Positions 41,586 to 51,493 are shown, counted from the stretch's first letter. The stretch is DNA of 64,000 nt from Planctomycetes bacterium syqfu (GCA_020974905.1 CP087563.1:1736001-1800000), one strand, 5' to 3'. Program-made: numbers and translations. The notes: generated from the letters alone by a model not told the origin.

Positions 41586-43004
41586 ATGTCCACGGATCGC
41601 CCCAACATCGTGCTTATTTTTGCGGATCAAATGCGCGGTTCAGCCATGGGTTGTGCGGGTAATCCTGATGTCATCACCCCGGTGATGGATCAGCTTGCTC
41701 AAGATGGTGTGTACTTTGAAAACGGGATCGCCACCACACCGGTCTGCTGCCCCAACCGTGGAACGATGCTGACTGCGACGTACCCGACCTGTCACAACGT
41801 GCCGGTCAATGACATGCCCGTGCGAACGGACTTGCCATCACTGGGCACCCTCGCCAAAGACAACGGCTATAACACCGCCTACATCGGCAAGTGGCATCTG
41901 GATGGCTCGCCCCGCACCAAGTTCACCCCGCCCGGACCGCGACGTCTGGGTTTTGATTACTGGGCGGTATACAACTGCACGCATGCATACATGGACCCCA
42001 AGTACTATCGCGATTCACCTCAAGTCATCCGCGAGGATGGCTACGAGCCGGAGATTCAAACCAATATTGCGCTGGATTACCTGGACTCTCGCAAGGAAAA
42101 GAACACACCGTTTTGTATGGTTGTTTCCTGGGGGCCGCCACATGATCCGTACGACCAGGTTCCGCAGAAATATCAGGATATGTACGATCCGCAGAAGATC
42201 ACGTTACAACCCAACGTGCAACCGGACGCAGACAACCCATTGGTTGGCAACAAAGAATGTCGAACCACCATCGCCCAATACTATGCAGCGGTCACGGCAT
42301 TGGATGAACAACTCGGCAGGATCATCGACAAGCTCAAGGAAACCGGCGAGTACGACAACACGCTTTTCATCTATACCTCGGATCATGGTGATATGCTCTG
42401 GTCGCATGGCATGATGAAAAAGCAGGCACCGTGGGCGGAGTCCGTGGACATCCCCCTGCTGATGCGCATGCCAACGAAACTGGGCAGCGGTGAAAAGAAT
42501 GATGTGCTCTTTGGGACAGTGGACCTGCTGCCGACGATTTGCGGTTTATTGGATTGGGAAAAACCTGCGACGTTCCAAGGTAAGGATTTATCAACCTGTC
42601 TGACCGATGCCAACGCACCACAGCCGGAGACTGCCTTGATTGCCAACTATCACGGCTACAGCGAAGCTCATCATCAACATCTCTATGCCTGGCGTGGTAT
42701 CCGTACCAAGACACACAGCTATATCGAAAAACCCAACCGTGAACCATGGCTTTTATTCGATAATCAAAACGATCCGTACCAGATGAATAATCTCATCGGT
42801 GATGCGAGCGTCAGTGACTTACAGGCGACACTCTATGACGCGTTGACTGTGTGGCTTGAACGTACGGACGATCCTGCGCTACCCGATGATGAACTGCTTA
42901 AACACATGGGGCTTTTTGAACTCTGGGAGTATCACCGTGATATCGTCAAGAATGAATGGCGTAATCCGGTGCATCCGCCCAAAACCGAATCTGTGAAGAA
43001 CTGA
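41586..43004 (+). CDS. Sulfatase (type I, formylglycine-dependent)
   Basis: A 472-residue sulfatase: RPNIVLIFADQMRG opens the domain with the metal-binding Asp, and VCCPNRGTML (Cys54-Cys55-Pro-Asn-Arg) is the formylglycine site. GKWHLDG, SWGPPHDPYDQ and YTSDHGDMLWSHGMMKK supply other active-site residues. The motif is C-x-P-N-R where C-x-P-S/A-R is usual. There is no signal peptide; a short GGAG precedes the ATG at 41586. Together with the GH78 and AraC genes it suggests desulfation of a rhamnose-containing algal glycan inside the cell. Cofactor maturation needs an FGE or anaerobic enzyme encoded elsewhere. Confidence 0.9.
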   Translation: MSTDRPNIVLIFADQMRGSAMGCAGNPDVITPVMDQLAQDGVYFENGIATTPVCCPNRGTMLTATYPTCHNVPVNDMPVRTDLPSLGTLAKDNGYNTAYIGKWHLDGSPRTKFTPPGPRRLGFDYWAVYNCTHAYMDPKYYRDSPQVIREDGYEPEIQTNIALDYLDSRKEKNTPFCMVVSWGPPHDPYDQVPQKYQDMYDPQKITLQPNVQPDADNPLVGNKECRTTIAQYYAAVTALDEQLGRIIDKLKETGEYDNTLFIYTSDHGDMLWSHGMMKKQAPWAESVDIPLLMRMPTKLGSGEKNDVLFGTVDLLPTICGLLDWEKPATFQGKDLSTCLTDANAPQPETALIANYHGYSEAHHQHLYAWRGIRTKTHSYIEKPNREPWLLFDNQNDPYQMNNLIGDASVSDLQATLYDALTVWLERTDDPALPDDELLKHMGLFELWEYHRDIVKNEWRNPVHPPKTESVKN

Positions 43005-43056
43005 TTGGATGTTGCTTGGGCACTTCAAATATTAACCTCAATACGACCGTTGATTT

Positions 43057-43147
43057 CGTCATTCCCGCGCAGGCGGGAATCCAGTGGCATTCTGAAGATG
43101 GTTGCATAAATCACTGGACTCCCAACTTCCGGGGCGCGGGAGTGACG
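43057..43147. repeat. REP/BIME-like palindromic element, copy B (inverted)
   Basis: A 91-base element with ends CGTCATTCCCGCGCAGGCGG and GGCGCGGGAGTGACG. Its reverse complement aligns end to end with copy A at 24777-24868, the central ~25 bases being the most diverged. It lies between the sulfatase and the convergent hypothetical gene. Confidence 0.75.
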
Positions 43148-43178
43148 GAAGTTGAAGTTTAATTGTGTGAAATGCAAA

Positions 43179-43643
43179 TTACTTGACGAATGATGCATCC
43201 TCTGGCTGCGTCTTGGGCCAATAGTCGCCAGCCAGTTTGGCGAAACGCTCGACTTGTTTGGGGCGCAGAAACAGCTTGCGATTGGGTTCTTTAACCAGGA
43301 TCAGTCGGATCATGGGAAAAGTTTTGAATATCCGTGTCTCTTGTGCCAGCAGATCTTCCCATGGGATGAATATCGGCGGATGCCCCAGTCGAAAAATTGA
43401 CAGGACCTGCAAGCTCATGCCCTGATCTGAAAAACCGTAGGTGATGCTGTTGTTGTATTGGGAAAAGAGTCCGATGCGCAGCGATTGCAAGCCAATGGTC
43501 TTTTCGTTGGGAATCTTTTGTGTCATTGGATAGCTGCGGGCAATCTGCTGCCAGCCGGAGACTTTTGCAATCGCCCAAACCACTAAACACCAGACGGTCG
43601 GGATGGCAATAACGTTAATTGTGATGATCGACCACAGTGGCAT
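43179..43643 (-). CDS. Hypothetical membrane protein
   Basis: A 154-residue protein with one N-terminal helix (IITINVIAIPTVWCLVVWAIAKV). A basic, beta-rich soluble domain follows, holding IGLFSQYNNSITYGFSDQGMSLQVLSIFRLGHPPIFIPWEDL, FPMIRLILVKEPNRKLFLRPKQ and FAKLAGDYWP. The pattern resembles small PH-like membrane proteins of unknown function. Its start is two bases downstream of the stop of the isomerase-like gene on the same strand, so the two are probably co-transcribed. I recognise no specific family. Confidence 0.6.
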   Translation of the reverse strand: MPLWSIITINVIAIPTVWCLVVWAIAKVSGWQQIARSYPMTQKIPNEKTIGLQSLRIGLFSQYNNSITYGFSDQGMSLQVLSIFRLGHPPIFIPWEDLLAQETRIFKTFPMIRLILVKEPNRKLFLRPKQVERFAKLAGDYWPKTQPEDASFVK

Positions 43644-43645
43644 GG

Positions 43646-45076
43646 TTATCCTTTGTGTGAACAGTAATCCATACCCAGTGCCTGACAGAGCGTTGCCAGC
43701 GCATCAGGTTGAGGTTGCATACAGATGGCGTAGTGAGCGCTGAAAGCATGATCGACGAAATGATCGATGCCGGGCATGTTCACATACCACCGACCGCGAC
43801 ACCAACCGCCGTCGGGATCATCAAACGTCTGCGTGATCTTGCCCGGATAGATGTGCAGTTGCTGATTGTTTTCATCCAGTCGGCCAAGCAGGACATCACC
43901 GAGTTTGGGGATGGCAAAGGTCATGGACTGGCCTTTCCAGCAAGGCAACGTTTCGATGACGCGATAGCGTTTATCGTCGGTCATATTCGGGGGCAGGATA
44001 CCAGCGGTCCCATAGTGACAGAGCACTGCCGTTTGATCGGCAACACACTGGGCAAAGTCGGCTGCTTCAGCATCGGGTTTGTTTTCGCCGTGCGACTTGT
44101 TCTTCTCCCATTGATCACGGTAGGCCAGATAGACATTGGCCATCATCGCCTGCTGCTGATGCACTGCGGAGAATAGCAACTGCGTGATGAGCATAGACAG
44201 ATCGCCCTCTTCAGCGGTGGTAATGCCTTCAGAGCGTAAGGCGGTATGCGCCAGGTTCGGCATCGCTTTTTTCTCAAAAAGAAACGGCTCAAAATCCTGC
44301 ACGGCAATGGCGTTGGCCTGGTGTTCATCAACCAACTGACGCATGCCAACATAGAGTCGTGCACAGTCATTAAGATGCGCTTGAGACAATGCGGGATCAA
44401 TGGGACCAAACAGATTTTCCTGCCAATGTTCCCAGACCTGCGATGCTTGTTGGTCGGTGACCTGTGAAGCCATGATTTTAAGACGGGTCACGGGGATTGG
44501 GATCACGCGAACACCGGTGAGTTGGTGGATCAACTGGGCGCGGGCTTGAATATCGCCACGCATCGGATGCTTGTCATCGGGGTCGCAGACCATGAGCATT
44601 TTGGATTGCTTGAGCCAGTTCTTGCCCCGCAAAGCCATGATGGATTGGATGACACGATCACGTGTTTCACTGGGTAAAACAATGTTGCCAAGATCACGAA
44701 ACATCTGTCGACATGCTGCCTGATACGAATGAAAGACCAGGGGCGGATCGGTGAGCATGACCGGGCATTGGACATCAGTAAAGAGATCATCATGCTGCCA
44801 GGCCTGCAGGTGATCTGCAATGAGCAATACGTCGGATTGCCTGGACATCTCGGTGACCTGCTCGGTGGTGAGGTCAGCATAAATCCCACCATGAACGCAT
44901 TGGAGCATGTCGGTCCCAACAAGCTTGCCAAGCGCTTTGATGGTCTTCTCAACAGGCTGCTTGCGGAACCCCAGCACGGTTGCTTTGACCGGCGAGAAGT
45001 CCGGCACGAGTCCGACAGGTTGGGGGAACGTGATCGTCTGGGTGGATACTTTGGCTAAGATGGGGTCATCACACAT
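43646..45076 (-). CDS. Sugar isomerase-like protein (L-fucose/L-arabinose isomerase type), tentative
   Basis: A 476-residue soluble protein. It appears to have an N-terminal alpha/beta region (VLLIADHLQAWQHDDLF, QCPVMLTDPPLVFHS) and a middle section with VQDFEPFLFEKKAMPNLAHTALRSEGITTAEEGDLSMLITQLL. The C-terminal beta region has GDVLLGRLDENNQQLHIYPG and NMPGIDHFVDHAFSAHYAI. The order of an acidic block after SEGI and a late His-rich stretch recalls fucose/arabinose isomerases, where Glu, Asp and His bind the metal. The match is by eye and moderate. Near a GH78 and a sulfatase, an L-sugar isomerase role would fit. An uncharacterised relative of that fold is the cautious reading. Confidence 0.5.
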   Translation of the reverse strand: MCDDPILAKVSTQTITFPQPVGLVPDFSPVKATVLGFRKQPVEKTIKALGKLVGTDMLQCVHGGIYADLTTEQVTEMSRQSDVLLIADHLQAWQHDDLFTDVQCPVMLTDPPLVFHSYQAACRQMFRDLGNIVLPSETRDRVIQSIMALRGKNWLKQSKMLMVCDPDDKHPMRGDIQARAQLIHQLTGVRVIPIPVTRLKIMASQVTDQQASQVWEHWQENLFGPIDPALSQAHLNDCARLYVGMRQLVDEHQANAIAVQDFEPFLFEKKAMPNLAHTALRSEGITTAEEGDLSMLITQLLFSAVHQQQAMMANVYLAYRDQWEKNKSHGENKPDAEAADFAQCVADQTAVLCHYGTAGILPPNMTDDKRYRVIETLPCWKGQSMTFAIPKLGDVLLGRLDENNQQLHIYPGKITQTFDDPDGGWCRGRWYVNMPGIDHFVDHAFSAHYAICMQPQPDALATLCQALGMDYCSHKG

Positions 45077-45235
45077 GTCAGGTCAGCATTTCATATTTCA
45101 GGTATTAAACGTCATGAACCGTTTTACCAAATGCGTGTGCGTTTGGGAATTCAGGATTGGGATGTTTTTTCGAGATTCATGATTGATGGTGATTGTGTGC
45201 AGGATTGAGCAGTTCAAATAATGATCTCCACCTTG

Positions 45236-45263
45236 CGTCACTCCCGCGCAAGCGGGAATGACG
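45236..45263. repeat. REP-like element, short deletion form
   Basis: CGTCACTCCCGCGCAAGCGG followed by GAATGACG: the left end of copy A joined directly to its right end, losing about 64 internal bases. The upstream flank AGCAGTTCAAAT is also shared with copy A. The 315-base gap 45077-45391 holds only this element and the ftsH terminator. Confidence 0.7.
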
Positions 45264-45329
45264 AAATGAGAGATTTCATGAAGAGTAATTTTTTGAAGCG
45301 ATTGAGATGTCTTGCAATCAATTGATATC

Positions 45330-45361
45330 AAAAAAAAAAGCACGATCGGGTGTGATCGTGC
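45330..45361 (-). terminator. Rho-independent terminator after ftsH
   Basis: GCACGATC (45340-45347) and GATCGTGC (45354-45361) form a perfect stem. On the minus strand ten T residues follow (45330-45339). Confidence 0.88.
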
Positions 45362-45391
45362 CTTGCGGGAATGTGTTGTTATTGCCTGAAA

Positions 45392-47449
45392 TCAAGCGGG
45401 ACTTGGGATGCCCGGTGAGTCGGGTGTGTCATCGCCAAGATCAGCATTGCCATCGGATGCCTTGTCGGCTTTATCAGTCTTATCCTGCTCTGCCTGGAGC
45501 AGGTCAGAGACGGTGGGCTTGTCCAGATCGTCACCCTTCATGAGTTTTTCGACTTCTTCGAAGGTGAGCGTTTCATACTTGAGCAGCGCCTGAGCCAGGG
45601 CTTCAAGTTGATCCTTGTGCTCTTCGATGATCTGGATGGCATCGTTGTAGGTGCGGTCAATGAGTTCCTTGACTTCCTGATCGATGAGCAGTGCGGTTTC
45701 GTTACTCATGGTGTCACCGCGCTCCCATGCCTGACGTTGCTCGTCATCACCGACGTATTGGAAGCCGAGTTTATCACTCATGCCGTACTGGGTGACCATG
45801 GCGCGGGCGATGTTGGTAGCCATGCGAATGTCGCCAGCCGTACCGTTGTACATGTCACCGCAGAACATGTGCTCAGCGATGCGACCGCCGTAGCTGGATC
45901 GCATGCGGGCGAGCAGTTGGTTGCGGCTGGAGAGATTGCGGTCCTTCTCAGGCAACAGATACGTTGCCCCCAGCGACGGACCACGCGGGATGATAGTGAC
46001 CTTATGCAGGGGTTCAGAGTGCTTGTCGAAGTACATGAGGATGGCATGGCCCGCTTCGTGATAGGCAATGACCTTACGCTCTTCCTCTTCGATTTTCTGC
46101 GACTTGCGGGCACGTCCCCAACGGACTTTGTCGCGGGATTCTTCCAGGTCGTCCTGCTCGACGAAGTCCTTGCCTGCCAGTGTTGCGGAGATGGCCGACT
46201 CGTTGATCATGGCAGCCAACTGGGCGCCGGAGAACATCGGCGTACCACGGGCGATCTTCTCCAGGTCGACATCCGGACCGAGCTTGATCTTGCGGCTGTG
46301 GACCTTGAGGATATCCATGCGTCCCTTGACGTCAGGCAACGGAACCTGAATCTGACGATCAAAACGTCCCGGGCGTGTCAATGCAGGGTCAAGCACGTCA
46401 GCACGGTTGGTGGCTGCGACGACGATCACCTGGTCATTGGTTTCAAAGCCGTCCATTTCAACGAGGATGGCGTTTAAGGTTTGTTCACGTTCATCATGAC
46501 CACCGGAACTAAAACCACTGCCACGGCGACGGCCGACGGCATCAATTTCGTCCAGGAAGATGATACAGGGCGAAGACTCCTTGGCCTGCTTGAACAGGTC
46601 ACGGACACGCGAGGCACCGACACCCACGAACATTTCCACGAAGTCCGAGCCGGAGATCGAGAAGAACGGCACGTCGGCTTCCCCTGCCATGGCTTTGGCC
46701 AGGAGGGTCTTACCACAACCGGGAAGTCCTTCAAGCAGCACACCACGGGGCACACGGCCACCGAGTCGCTGGAACTTCTTGGGGTTCTTGAGGAACTCGA
46801 TGATTTCGTTGATCTCGTCCTTGGCTTCTTCAATACCAGCCACATCGTCGATGGTGACGTTGGAGTGTTCCTTGTTAAGCAGCTTATGCTTGGAGCGACC
46901 GAAGTTGCCCAGCATGCCACCGGGTCCACCACCGGCATTGCGGATGGATCGGAAGACGAAAAAGTAAAGCAGGAATGCAATGAGAATCACCGGCCCCCAG
47001 GTCACCGCCAAGGTGAGCAGGACGGAGGAGCCCGGGCTTTCCTTGTAAGGCTGACCGATCTCGCGAAGGTCTTCGACGATGTCTGCCTTGGTCTCACGAC
47101 TGATGACGGTCATCACGCGTTCGGTGGTGTTCTGATCCTTGGGCAGGACGTCTTTTTTGAGCACACCGATCATGCGTTCGTCTTCGACGATAATGGGCTT
47201 GTCGGGTGCAAATTCACCGTTGCGGGCATGATTCATGAAGGCCATCTCGGTGATCGGCACAGCCTGGCTGGAGGCGTTGTTCATCAACCATAACAACAGC
47301 AGTGCAAGACCACCAAGCAGTAACCAACCGACCACACTGCGGGACATCATGTTCTGCGGCGGACGGTTGTTATTCGGACCCTCTCCGCCGGGCTTGTTGC
47401 CTTGCGGATCTTTGTTGTCTTTTGGGTCATCCAGATTCGGTTTGGACAT
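45392..47449 (-). CDS. ftsH: ATP-dependent zinc metalloprotease FtsH
   Basis: A 685-residue membrane AAA+ protease. Two TM helices (residues ~38-56 and ~143-166) flank a periplasmic domain. GLPGCGKT (241-248) is Walker A with Leu and Cys where GPPGTGKT is typical, [15 protein letters not shown] is the pore loop region, IIFLDEID is Walker B and RPGRFDRQI holds arginine fingers. HEAGH (464-468) binds zinc with the downstream Asp in the TAGDIRMAT region. A hydrophilic N-terminus (Asn/Pro/Gly-rich) and an acidic C-terminus extend it beyond E. coli FtsH. It degrades membrane and regulatory proteins. A strong terminator follows; transcription is probably independent. Confidence 0.97.
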   Translation of the reverse strand: MSKPNLDDPKDNKDPQGNKPGGEGPNNNRPPQNMMSRSVVGWLLLGGLALLLLWLMNNASSQAVPITEMAFMNHARNGEFAPDKPIIVEDERMIGVLKKDVLPKDQNTTERVMTVISRETKADIVEDLREIGQPYKESPGSSVLLTLAVTWGPVILIAFLLYFFVFRSIRNAGGGPGGMLGNFGRSKHKLLNKEHSNVTIDDVAGIEEAKDEINEIIEFLKNPKKFQRLGGRVPRGVLLEGLPGCGKTLLAKAMAGEADVPFFSISGSDFVEMFVGVGASRVRDLFKQAKESSPCIIFLDEIDAVGRRRGSGFSSGGHDEREQTLNAILVEMDGFETNDQVIVVAATNRADVLDPALTRPGRFDRQIQVPLPDVKGRMDILKVHSRKIKLGPDVDLEKIARGTPMFSGAQLAAMINESAISATLAGKDFVEQDDLEESRDKVRWGRARKSQKIEEEERKVIAYHEAGHAILMYFDKHSEPLHKVTIIPRGPSLGATYLLPEKDRNLSSRNQLLARMRSSYGGRIAEHMFCGDMYNGTAGDIRMATNIARAMVTQYGMSDKLGFQYVGDDEQRQAWERGDTMSNETALLIDQEVKELIDRTYNDAIQIIEEHKDQLEALAQALLKYETLTFEEVEKLMKGDDLDKPTVSDLLQAEQDKTDKADKASDGNADLGDDTPDSPGIPSPA

Positions 47450-47701
47450 TCATTTACCTTTCGGTCCCCGGTGCGTGGGGCGAGTCTAAAACATTAATTT
47501 TATCAGACGCACGCGGTTTGTACTGATCCTGATGATTCTACACTTTACCTATCGGCAGGATTGCAGTTGAATCTGCCTCAAGTTGCAAAAAAGGGAAGAA
47601 TCCGACGTCATGCAACAGACAAGTGTTATGAATCACGAATAAGAACTGCTTGATTGCAGCTTGATCCGCAAAACATCGCTGTCTTTCAGACATCGGATGG
47701 C

Positions 47702-48208
47702 TTACCAATCCGAGCGCATGGTGTCGACGATTCGCTTGGCCATTTCCTGGGTCGCGATGTGCTGTCCCGTTGCCATGGGTTCGGAAATCGGGGTTGATGC
47801 GACATACCGCCCCACCGCAATGATCCCATCTCGGCGACGCAGGGTCTTACCATCGGACTGCTGCTTCCAGAGGAAGTTGACGACCATGGTCAATTCGGTC
47901 TCCTGCACAAGTCCGCCTTCGCGGGTGTTGCTTAAGGGACGCTGACTGATGGAAACGATCTGTCCTTCGAGCACGGTCTGAGCGGTCCGTGTGGCAACAA
48001 CCTTGTACGGTGATCGCAGTTCGATTTCCTTGATCAACGCTTCGGTTAAATCCAGTTCAACACCGCGGTAAAACGTCTTGTTCTGGAAGATCGGCACGGC
48101 AACGGACTGGTATTCCGTATTAAACAACTCCGTCTGGGTGTAACCACAGCCTTGTAACATCAGCATCACTGCCAAGAGACTCAAAATATTCCAGGCTTTG
48201 GTTTTCAC
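47702..48208 (-). CDS. lptE: LptE-like LPS-assembly lipoprotein
   Basis: A 168-residue lipoprotein with lipobox MLQGC (Cys21). Right after it come GYTQTELFNTEYQSVAVPIFQNKTFYRGVELDLTEALIKEIE and TVLEGQIVSISQRPLS. These match the LptE fold (sVaVpiF-N-T, then glE-x-lT). The GTG start at 48208 overlaps the stop of the BamD-like gene (GTGA). In E. coli LptE plugs LptD in the outer membrane to insert LPS. Its presence with a BamD-like protein supports an outer membrane carrying LPS. Confidence 0.82.
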   Translation of the reverse strand: MKTKAWNILSLLAVMLMLQGCGYTQTELFNTEYQSVAVPIFQNKTFYRGVELDLTEALIKEIELRSPYKVVATRTAQTVLEGQIVSISQRPLSNTREGGLVQETELTMVVNFLWKQQSDGKTLRRRDGIIAVGRYVASTPISEPMATGQHIATQEMAKRIVDTMRSDW

Positions 48209-49179
48209 TTGGCAGCCCCCCCGGCAAGTTGCGGTTCAAGTCGCGCCAAGGCCACTTCGGCATCACGTGCCGCTGCGGTCTGGGGATGGTCCTTGACAAT
48301 GCGACGGTACATGTAAACCGCGCTGACCTTGTCCTTCTTTCGCTTGTCATACCACCGGGCGGTATGCAGGTCCTTGGCAGCCAGCGACTCATTGACACGC
48401 ACGAGTAGCGCCTGCGTCCCCAGACGTTGAGCCGATGCGGGAAATTCTTTTTCGAACTGCTTGATGTGAATGGTGGCATCAAGCAAACCCGTCGGATCGA
48501 ACACCGGACTGTTAAACGATGCAAGGTCCGCTTCGATGCGTCGAAGCATCACGCGTTCGCGGTAACGGCTGCGGGGATAGTTTTCCAAAAATAGTTGGTA
48601 GGCTTCAGCAGCACTGCGCATCTCACCGCGTTTAAAGTAAAAGTCACCGAGTTCCAGCGAAGCCTGCTCACCAATGAGGCTGCCCGGTGCACGTTCCTGA
48701 ATACGGATAAAGAGTTCCTCAGCTTCACCATGAGCACTGAGAATACGCATGCCCAACCAGACACGCTTGGTGCCTGATGCAAAGATCTTGGCCACTTCAA
48801 ATTCACGTTCCAAAGCCAGATGAAAATGCTCGGAACCGGGGAAGCTGCGGATCATGTATTCATAGTCGAATAAGGCTTTGTAATACCGACGTTCAAGCAC
48901 CTTGGCATCACCGGAGATCAGATAGGCCTCAGCGAGCATCGGGTGATTGGGATAGGTTTTAATCCAATCCTTGACCGCTTCGATTGCTTCCTTGCCCTGC
49001 TCCTGTGCGACCATTTTACGGATCGACTGAAGCTTGGCTTCGGGGGAGCCCGGTGCTGCAGTCTGCGTGGCAACCCACTGATCCTGCTTGAGTTGATACT
49101 GCTCCTGTGCCTGAACAGCGGCCAAACCCAGCGTGAGAACCAGGCTGAAAATCATCATGTGCAAACGCGATTGTGTCAT
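48205..49179 (-). CDS. BamD-like / tetratricopeptide outer-membrane assembly protein
   Basis: From ATG 49179 the protein has 324 residues; a longer in-frame version would lack a ribosome-binding site, whereas AAAGGG lies upstream of 49179. It has a signal peptide with AVQA-QE cleavage. TPR repeats are visible: IEAVKDWIKTYPNHPMLAEAYLISGDAK, YKALFDYEYMIRSFPGSEHFHLALERE, ASLELGDFYFKRGEMRSAAEAYQLFLENYPRSRYRERVMLR, and a last one near MYRRIVKDHPQTAAARDAEVAL. This is the BamD/YfiO arrangement, but the lipobox Cys is missing, so it may be periplasmic. It is coupled to the LptE-like gene. Confidence 0.72.
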   Translation of the reverse strand: MTQSRLHMMIFSLVLTLGLAAVQAQEQYQLKQDQWVATQTAAPGSPEAKLQSIRKMVAQEQGKEAIEAVKDWIKTYPNHPMLAEAYLISGDAKVLERRYYKALFDYEYMIRSFPGSEHFHLALEREFEVAKIFASGTKRVWLGMRILSAHGEAEELFIRIQERAPGSLIGEQASLELGDFYFKRGEMRSAAEAYQLFLENYPRSRYRERVMLRRIEADLASFNSPVFDPTGLLDATIHIKQFEKEFPASAQRLGTQALLVRVNESLAAKDLHTARWYDKRKKDKVSAVYMYRRIVKDHPQTAAARDAEVALARLEPQLAGGAAK

Positions 49180-49308
49180 GAAGGTGAACCCTTTGGATTG
49201 GATCGTCCGTCTCGTGTGTGTCTGTGACCTCATGATGATAAGCCGGTGAGGGAAAATGGGCAAAAAGTGACGTATGGAACAAGCATTTTTAGTCCATGTA
49301 CACCACCC

Positions 49309-49437
49309 CCATTTAGCCGCATCACTTGTGATGCGCATCATCACACAGAGTCAAAGGGCAAAAGCGGCATCACGAAATGCAAAACAATCGCCCCCATCCA
49401 GACACGCAACGCATCGCAAGCAATGCAGCTAAATGGG
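49309..49437. repeat. Inverted repeat flanking the LacI-module intergenic region
   Basis: CCCATTTAGCCGCAT near 49308-49322 mirrors ATGCAGCTAAATGGG near 49423-49437 with one mismatch, 100 bases apart. The 391-base gap 49180-49570 also contains the operator at 49512-49525. I see no gene in it. Confidence 0.45.
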
Positions 49438-49511
49438 ATGATCAGAACAAAATTTTGAAAGTCCAGCTTGATTCCGCCCTTCTGACGCCTAAAATAAGAA
49501 CGCTCGCAAAT

Positions 49512-49525
49512 TGAAAACGCTCTCA
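49512..49525 (+). promoter_or_regulatory. LacI-type operator upstream of the lacI-type gene
   Basis: TGAAAACGCTCTCA fits the LacI-family half-palindrome pattern TG-x-AA-x-CG-x-T-x-x-CA with a central CG. It lies 45 bases before the TTG start of the regulator, a position suited to autoregulation and to control of the pseudopilin and GH10 genes. Confidence 0.55.
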
Positions 49526-49570
49526 AAATAGTTTTCCGACCAAAAACACAAGCTTCATCAGGAGTGGAAC

Positions 49571-50605
49571 TTGGCTGCATCGCTCAAAGAAATTGCAAAA
49601 GCCTCCGGCGTGTCCGTTGCCACGGCTGCCCGATTCCTCAATGGGGAACAAAAGGAAGTCTGGGCGTCGACCGCGCGTCGGGCTCAGCGTGTTCGTGACA
49701 TCGCCAAACAGATGGGCTACCGCCCCAATCACCGGGCCAAGTCACTGGCACGCAAACGCTCCATGGCCATCGGCATGCTCTACGGCCGCGAGGGCATCTT
49801 CCTGGCTGACAACTACCACCGTGTCATCTCCAAACTCGGCGAACAACTCGCTCACAATGGTTATGACATGATGATGATCCCGGCGGTCGGTCCCGCTTCA
49901 CAGTGGTCGGCCAAACTCATGGACGGTCGCGTGGACGCATGCATCGTCTGCGACCCAGCACCGGATGATCTCCAACAAGTGCTCGAACAAGTCGACATCC
50001 CCATGATCGGCATTAACCTCAGCACCGACTCGAACATCCCCATGATCCGATACAACGAAGCCCAGGGCGCCCAGTTGGTCATGGATCACCTGCTTGAACT
50101 GGGACACCAACGCTTCTGGCTCGCGGCTTACGACATGCCCACCTACAAGTCGCTGGAACATGTCAGCTTCACCACCCGTCTGCAAACCATCCAGGACAAT
50201 CTCAAACAACGTGGTTATCTCAACATGTTCCGCTTTGAGACCTGTATCGTCACCGATCAGATCAAAATGATTCAAGCACTTCCCGCAGAGCAACGCCCCA
50301 CTGCCATCATTGCCCAGAATGACACGCGTGCCATGGAAGTCATCAAAGGCCTGACGCAAATCGGCATCAAGGTGCCTGACGAAATCAGTGTTGTTGGTTT
50401 CAACGATGACAAAAGTTCAGAGCATTACATCCCGGCCATCACCACGATCTCCCTGCCGGCATACAAAGCTTCTGACAAAGCGGTGAAGTATCTGCTTGCC
50501 TGTTTGAATGACAAGGTCGAACAACCGTCCAACACATCTGCCCGGGAAGTGATGCTTGATGAACGACTCGTCGTCCGTCAATCCACCGGCCCGGCTCGCT
50601 CGTAA
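49571..50605 (+). CDS. LacI family transcriptional regulator
   Basis: A 344-residue regulator starting with TTG 49571, preceded by AGGAG (AGGAGTGGAAC). The helix-turn-helix SLKEIAKASGVSVATAARFLNG and the hinge MGYRPNHRAKSLARKRSMAIG are standard. The effector domain includes VIIAQNDTRAMEVIKGL-like sequence and VPDEISVVGFNDDKSSEHY. The usual Leu-rich hinge is intact. It lies 24 bases upstream of a pseudopilin gene and 30 bases further a GH10 enzyme follows, so all three probably form one transcription unit under an operator at 49512. Confidence 0.9.
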   Translation: MAASLKEIAKASGVSVATAARFLNGEQKEVWASTARRAQRVRDIAKQMGYRPNHRAKSLARKRSMAIGMLYGREGIFLADNYHRVISKLGEQLAHNGYDMMMIPAVGPASQWSAKLMDGRVDACIVCDPAPDDLQQVLEQVDIPMIGINLSTDSNIPMIRYNEAQGAQLVMDHLLELGHQRFWLAAYDMPTYKSLEHVSFTTRLQTIQDNLKQRGYLNMFRFETCIVTDQIKMIQALPAEQRPTAIIAQNDTRAMEVIKGLTQIGIKVPDEISVVGFNDDKSSEHYIPAITTISLPAYKASDKAVKYLLACLNDKVEQPSNTSAREVMLDERLVVRQSTGPARS

Positions 50606-50629
50606 CGTCCAACACAGAGAGGAAGCTTC

Positions 50630-51463
50630 ATGCGACATCTCCAATCGGATAACAAACACCATGCCTTTACGCTCATTGAACTGCTGGTGGTGATCTCCAT
50701 CATCGCGCTGCTGATTTCGATTCTCCTGCCTGCCTTGCAGTCAGCGCGTAGTGCAGGTCGCACCGTCAAGTGTCTGAGTAATCAACGCCAAATCGGTCTG
50801 GGCATGGCGATGTACGCCAATAACTACTCGGATCAATTGATCCCCTCGGGTATCACCGTCCAAGCCAACAGCAATTACTACAACATCCACTGGGCAACCC
50901 TGCTTCACATGGGTGAGTATCTGCAAGTCCCTCTGGATACCAGCGGATCATCAAGTAACGGTGCAAACGAATCCGTCGGCGGTGCGCAATACTGTCCTGA
51001 AGGCTTGACCGATCGTGGCACCAACTACTCCCCCACCTCACGCGTGGACGAAGAAAACCGGCGTTACTGGTCCAAGTGGCTGCCTGCCACCAATCTCCGT
51101 GTGGATACGTGGTACAGCATCAACGCGGGTTTACTCAGCGGCCCACAGGCGGACGACAAGTTCAATTCGTTTCCTTATGGCGGCATGTCCGATTCGCAAA
51201 CCGATCAAAGCGTGCTCCGACTACACACACTCGGTGAAATTCTCAAACCTTCCAAACTCACCAGTGTTGCCGATGGCAGTTTCATTCACAATAAGTGGAC
51301 CGAAGAACGCATCGGTGCACGACACAATGCTTTAACCACCACCAACATTCTTTTCGTCGATGGGCATGCTTCAACCTACCCCACCGACATGCTCGCACCG
51401 AAAATCGACAATCTGGTCGATGCCAACCAATATCCCGATCCCCTTTGGCGATTGGATCAATAA
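50630..51463 (+). CDS. Pseudopilin-like protein (H-X9-DG type)
   Basis: A 277-residue protein. [32 protein letters not shown] is the prepilin signal and helix, with Ala instead of Gly before Phe. [24 protein letters not shown] follows as in the other pseudopilins. [21 protein letters not shown] near the end is the DGH block. AGAGGAAG lies just before ATG 50630. The middle of the protein, with Ser/Asn-rich stretches ([13 protein letters not shown]), is specific to this copy. It is the middle gene of a LacI regulator, pseudopilin, GH10 series. Confidence 0.87.
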   Translation: MRHLQSDNKHHAFTLIELLVVISIIALLISILLPALQSARSAGRTVKCLSNQRQIGLGMAMYANNYSDQLIPSGITVQANSNYYNIHWATLLHMGEYLQVPLDTSGSSSNGANESVGGAQYCPEGLTDRGTNYSPTSRVDEENRRYWSKWLPATNLRVDTWYSINAGLLSGPQADDKFNSFPYGGMSDSQTDQSVLRLHTLGEILKPSKLTSVADGSFIHNKWTEERIGARHNALTTTNILFVDGHASTYPTDMLAPKIDNLVDANQYPDPLWRLDQ

Positions 51464-51493
51464 ACAAAGTCAATCACAGACTGGAGTTCATTC

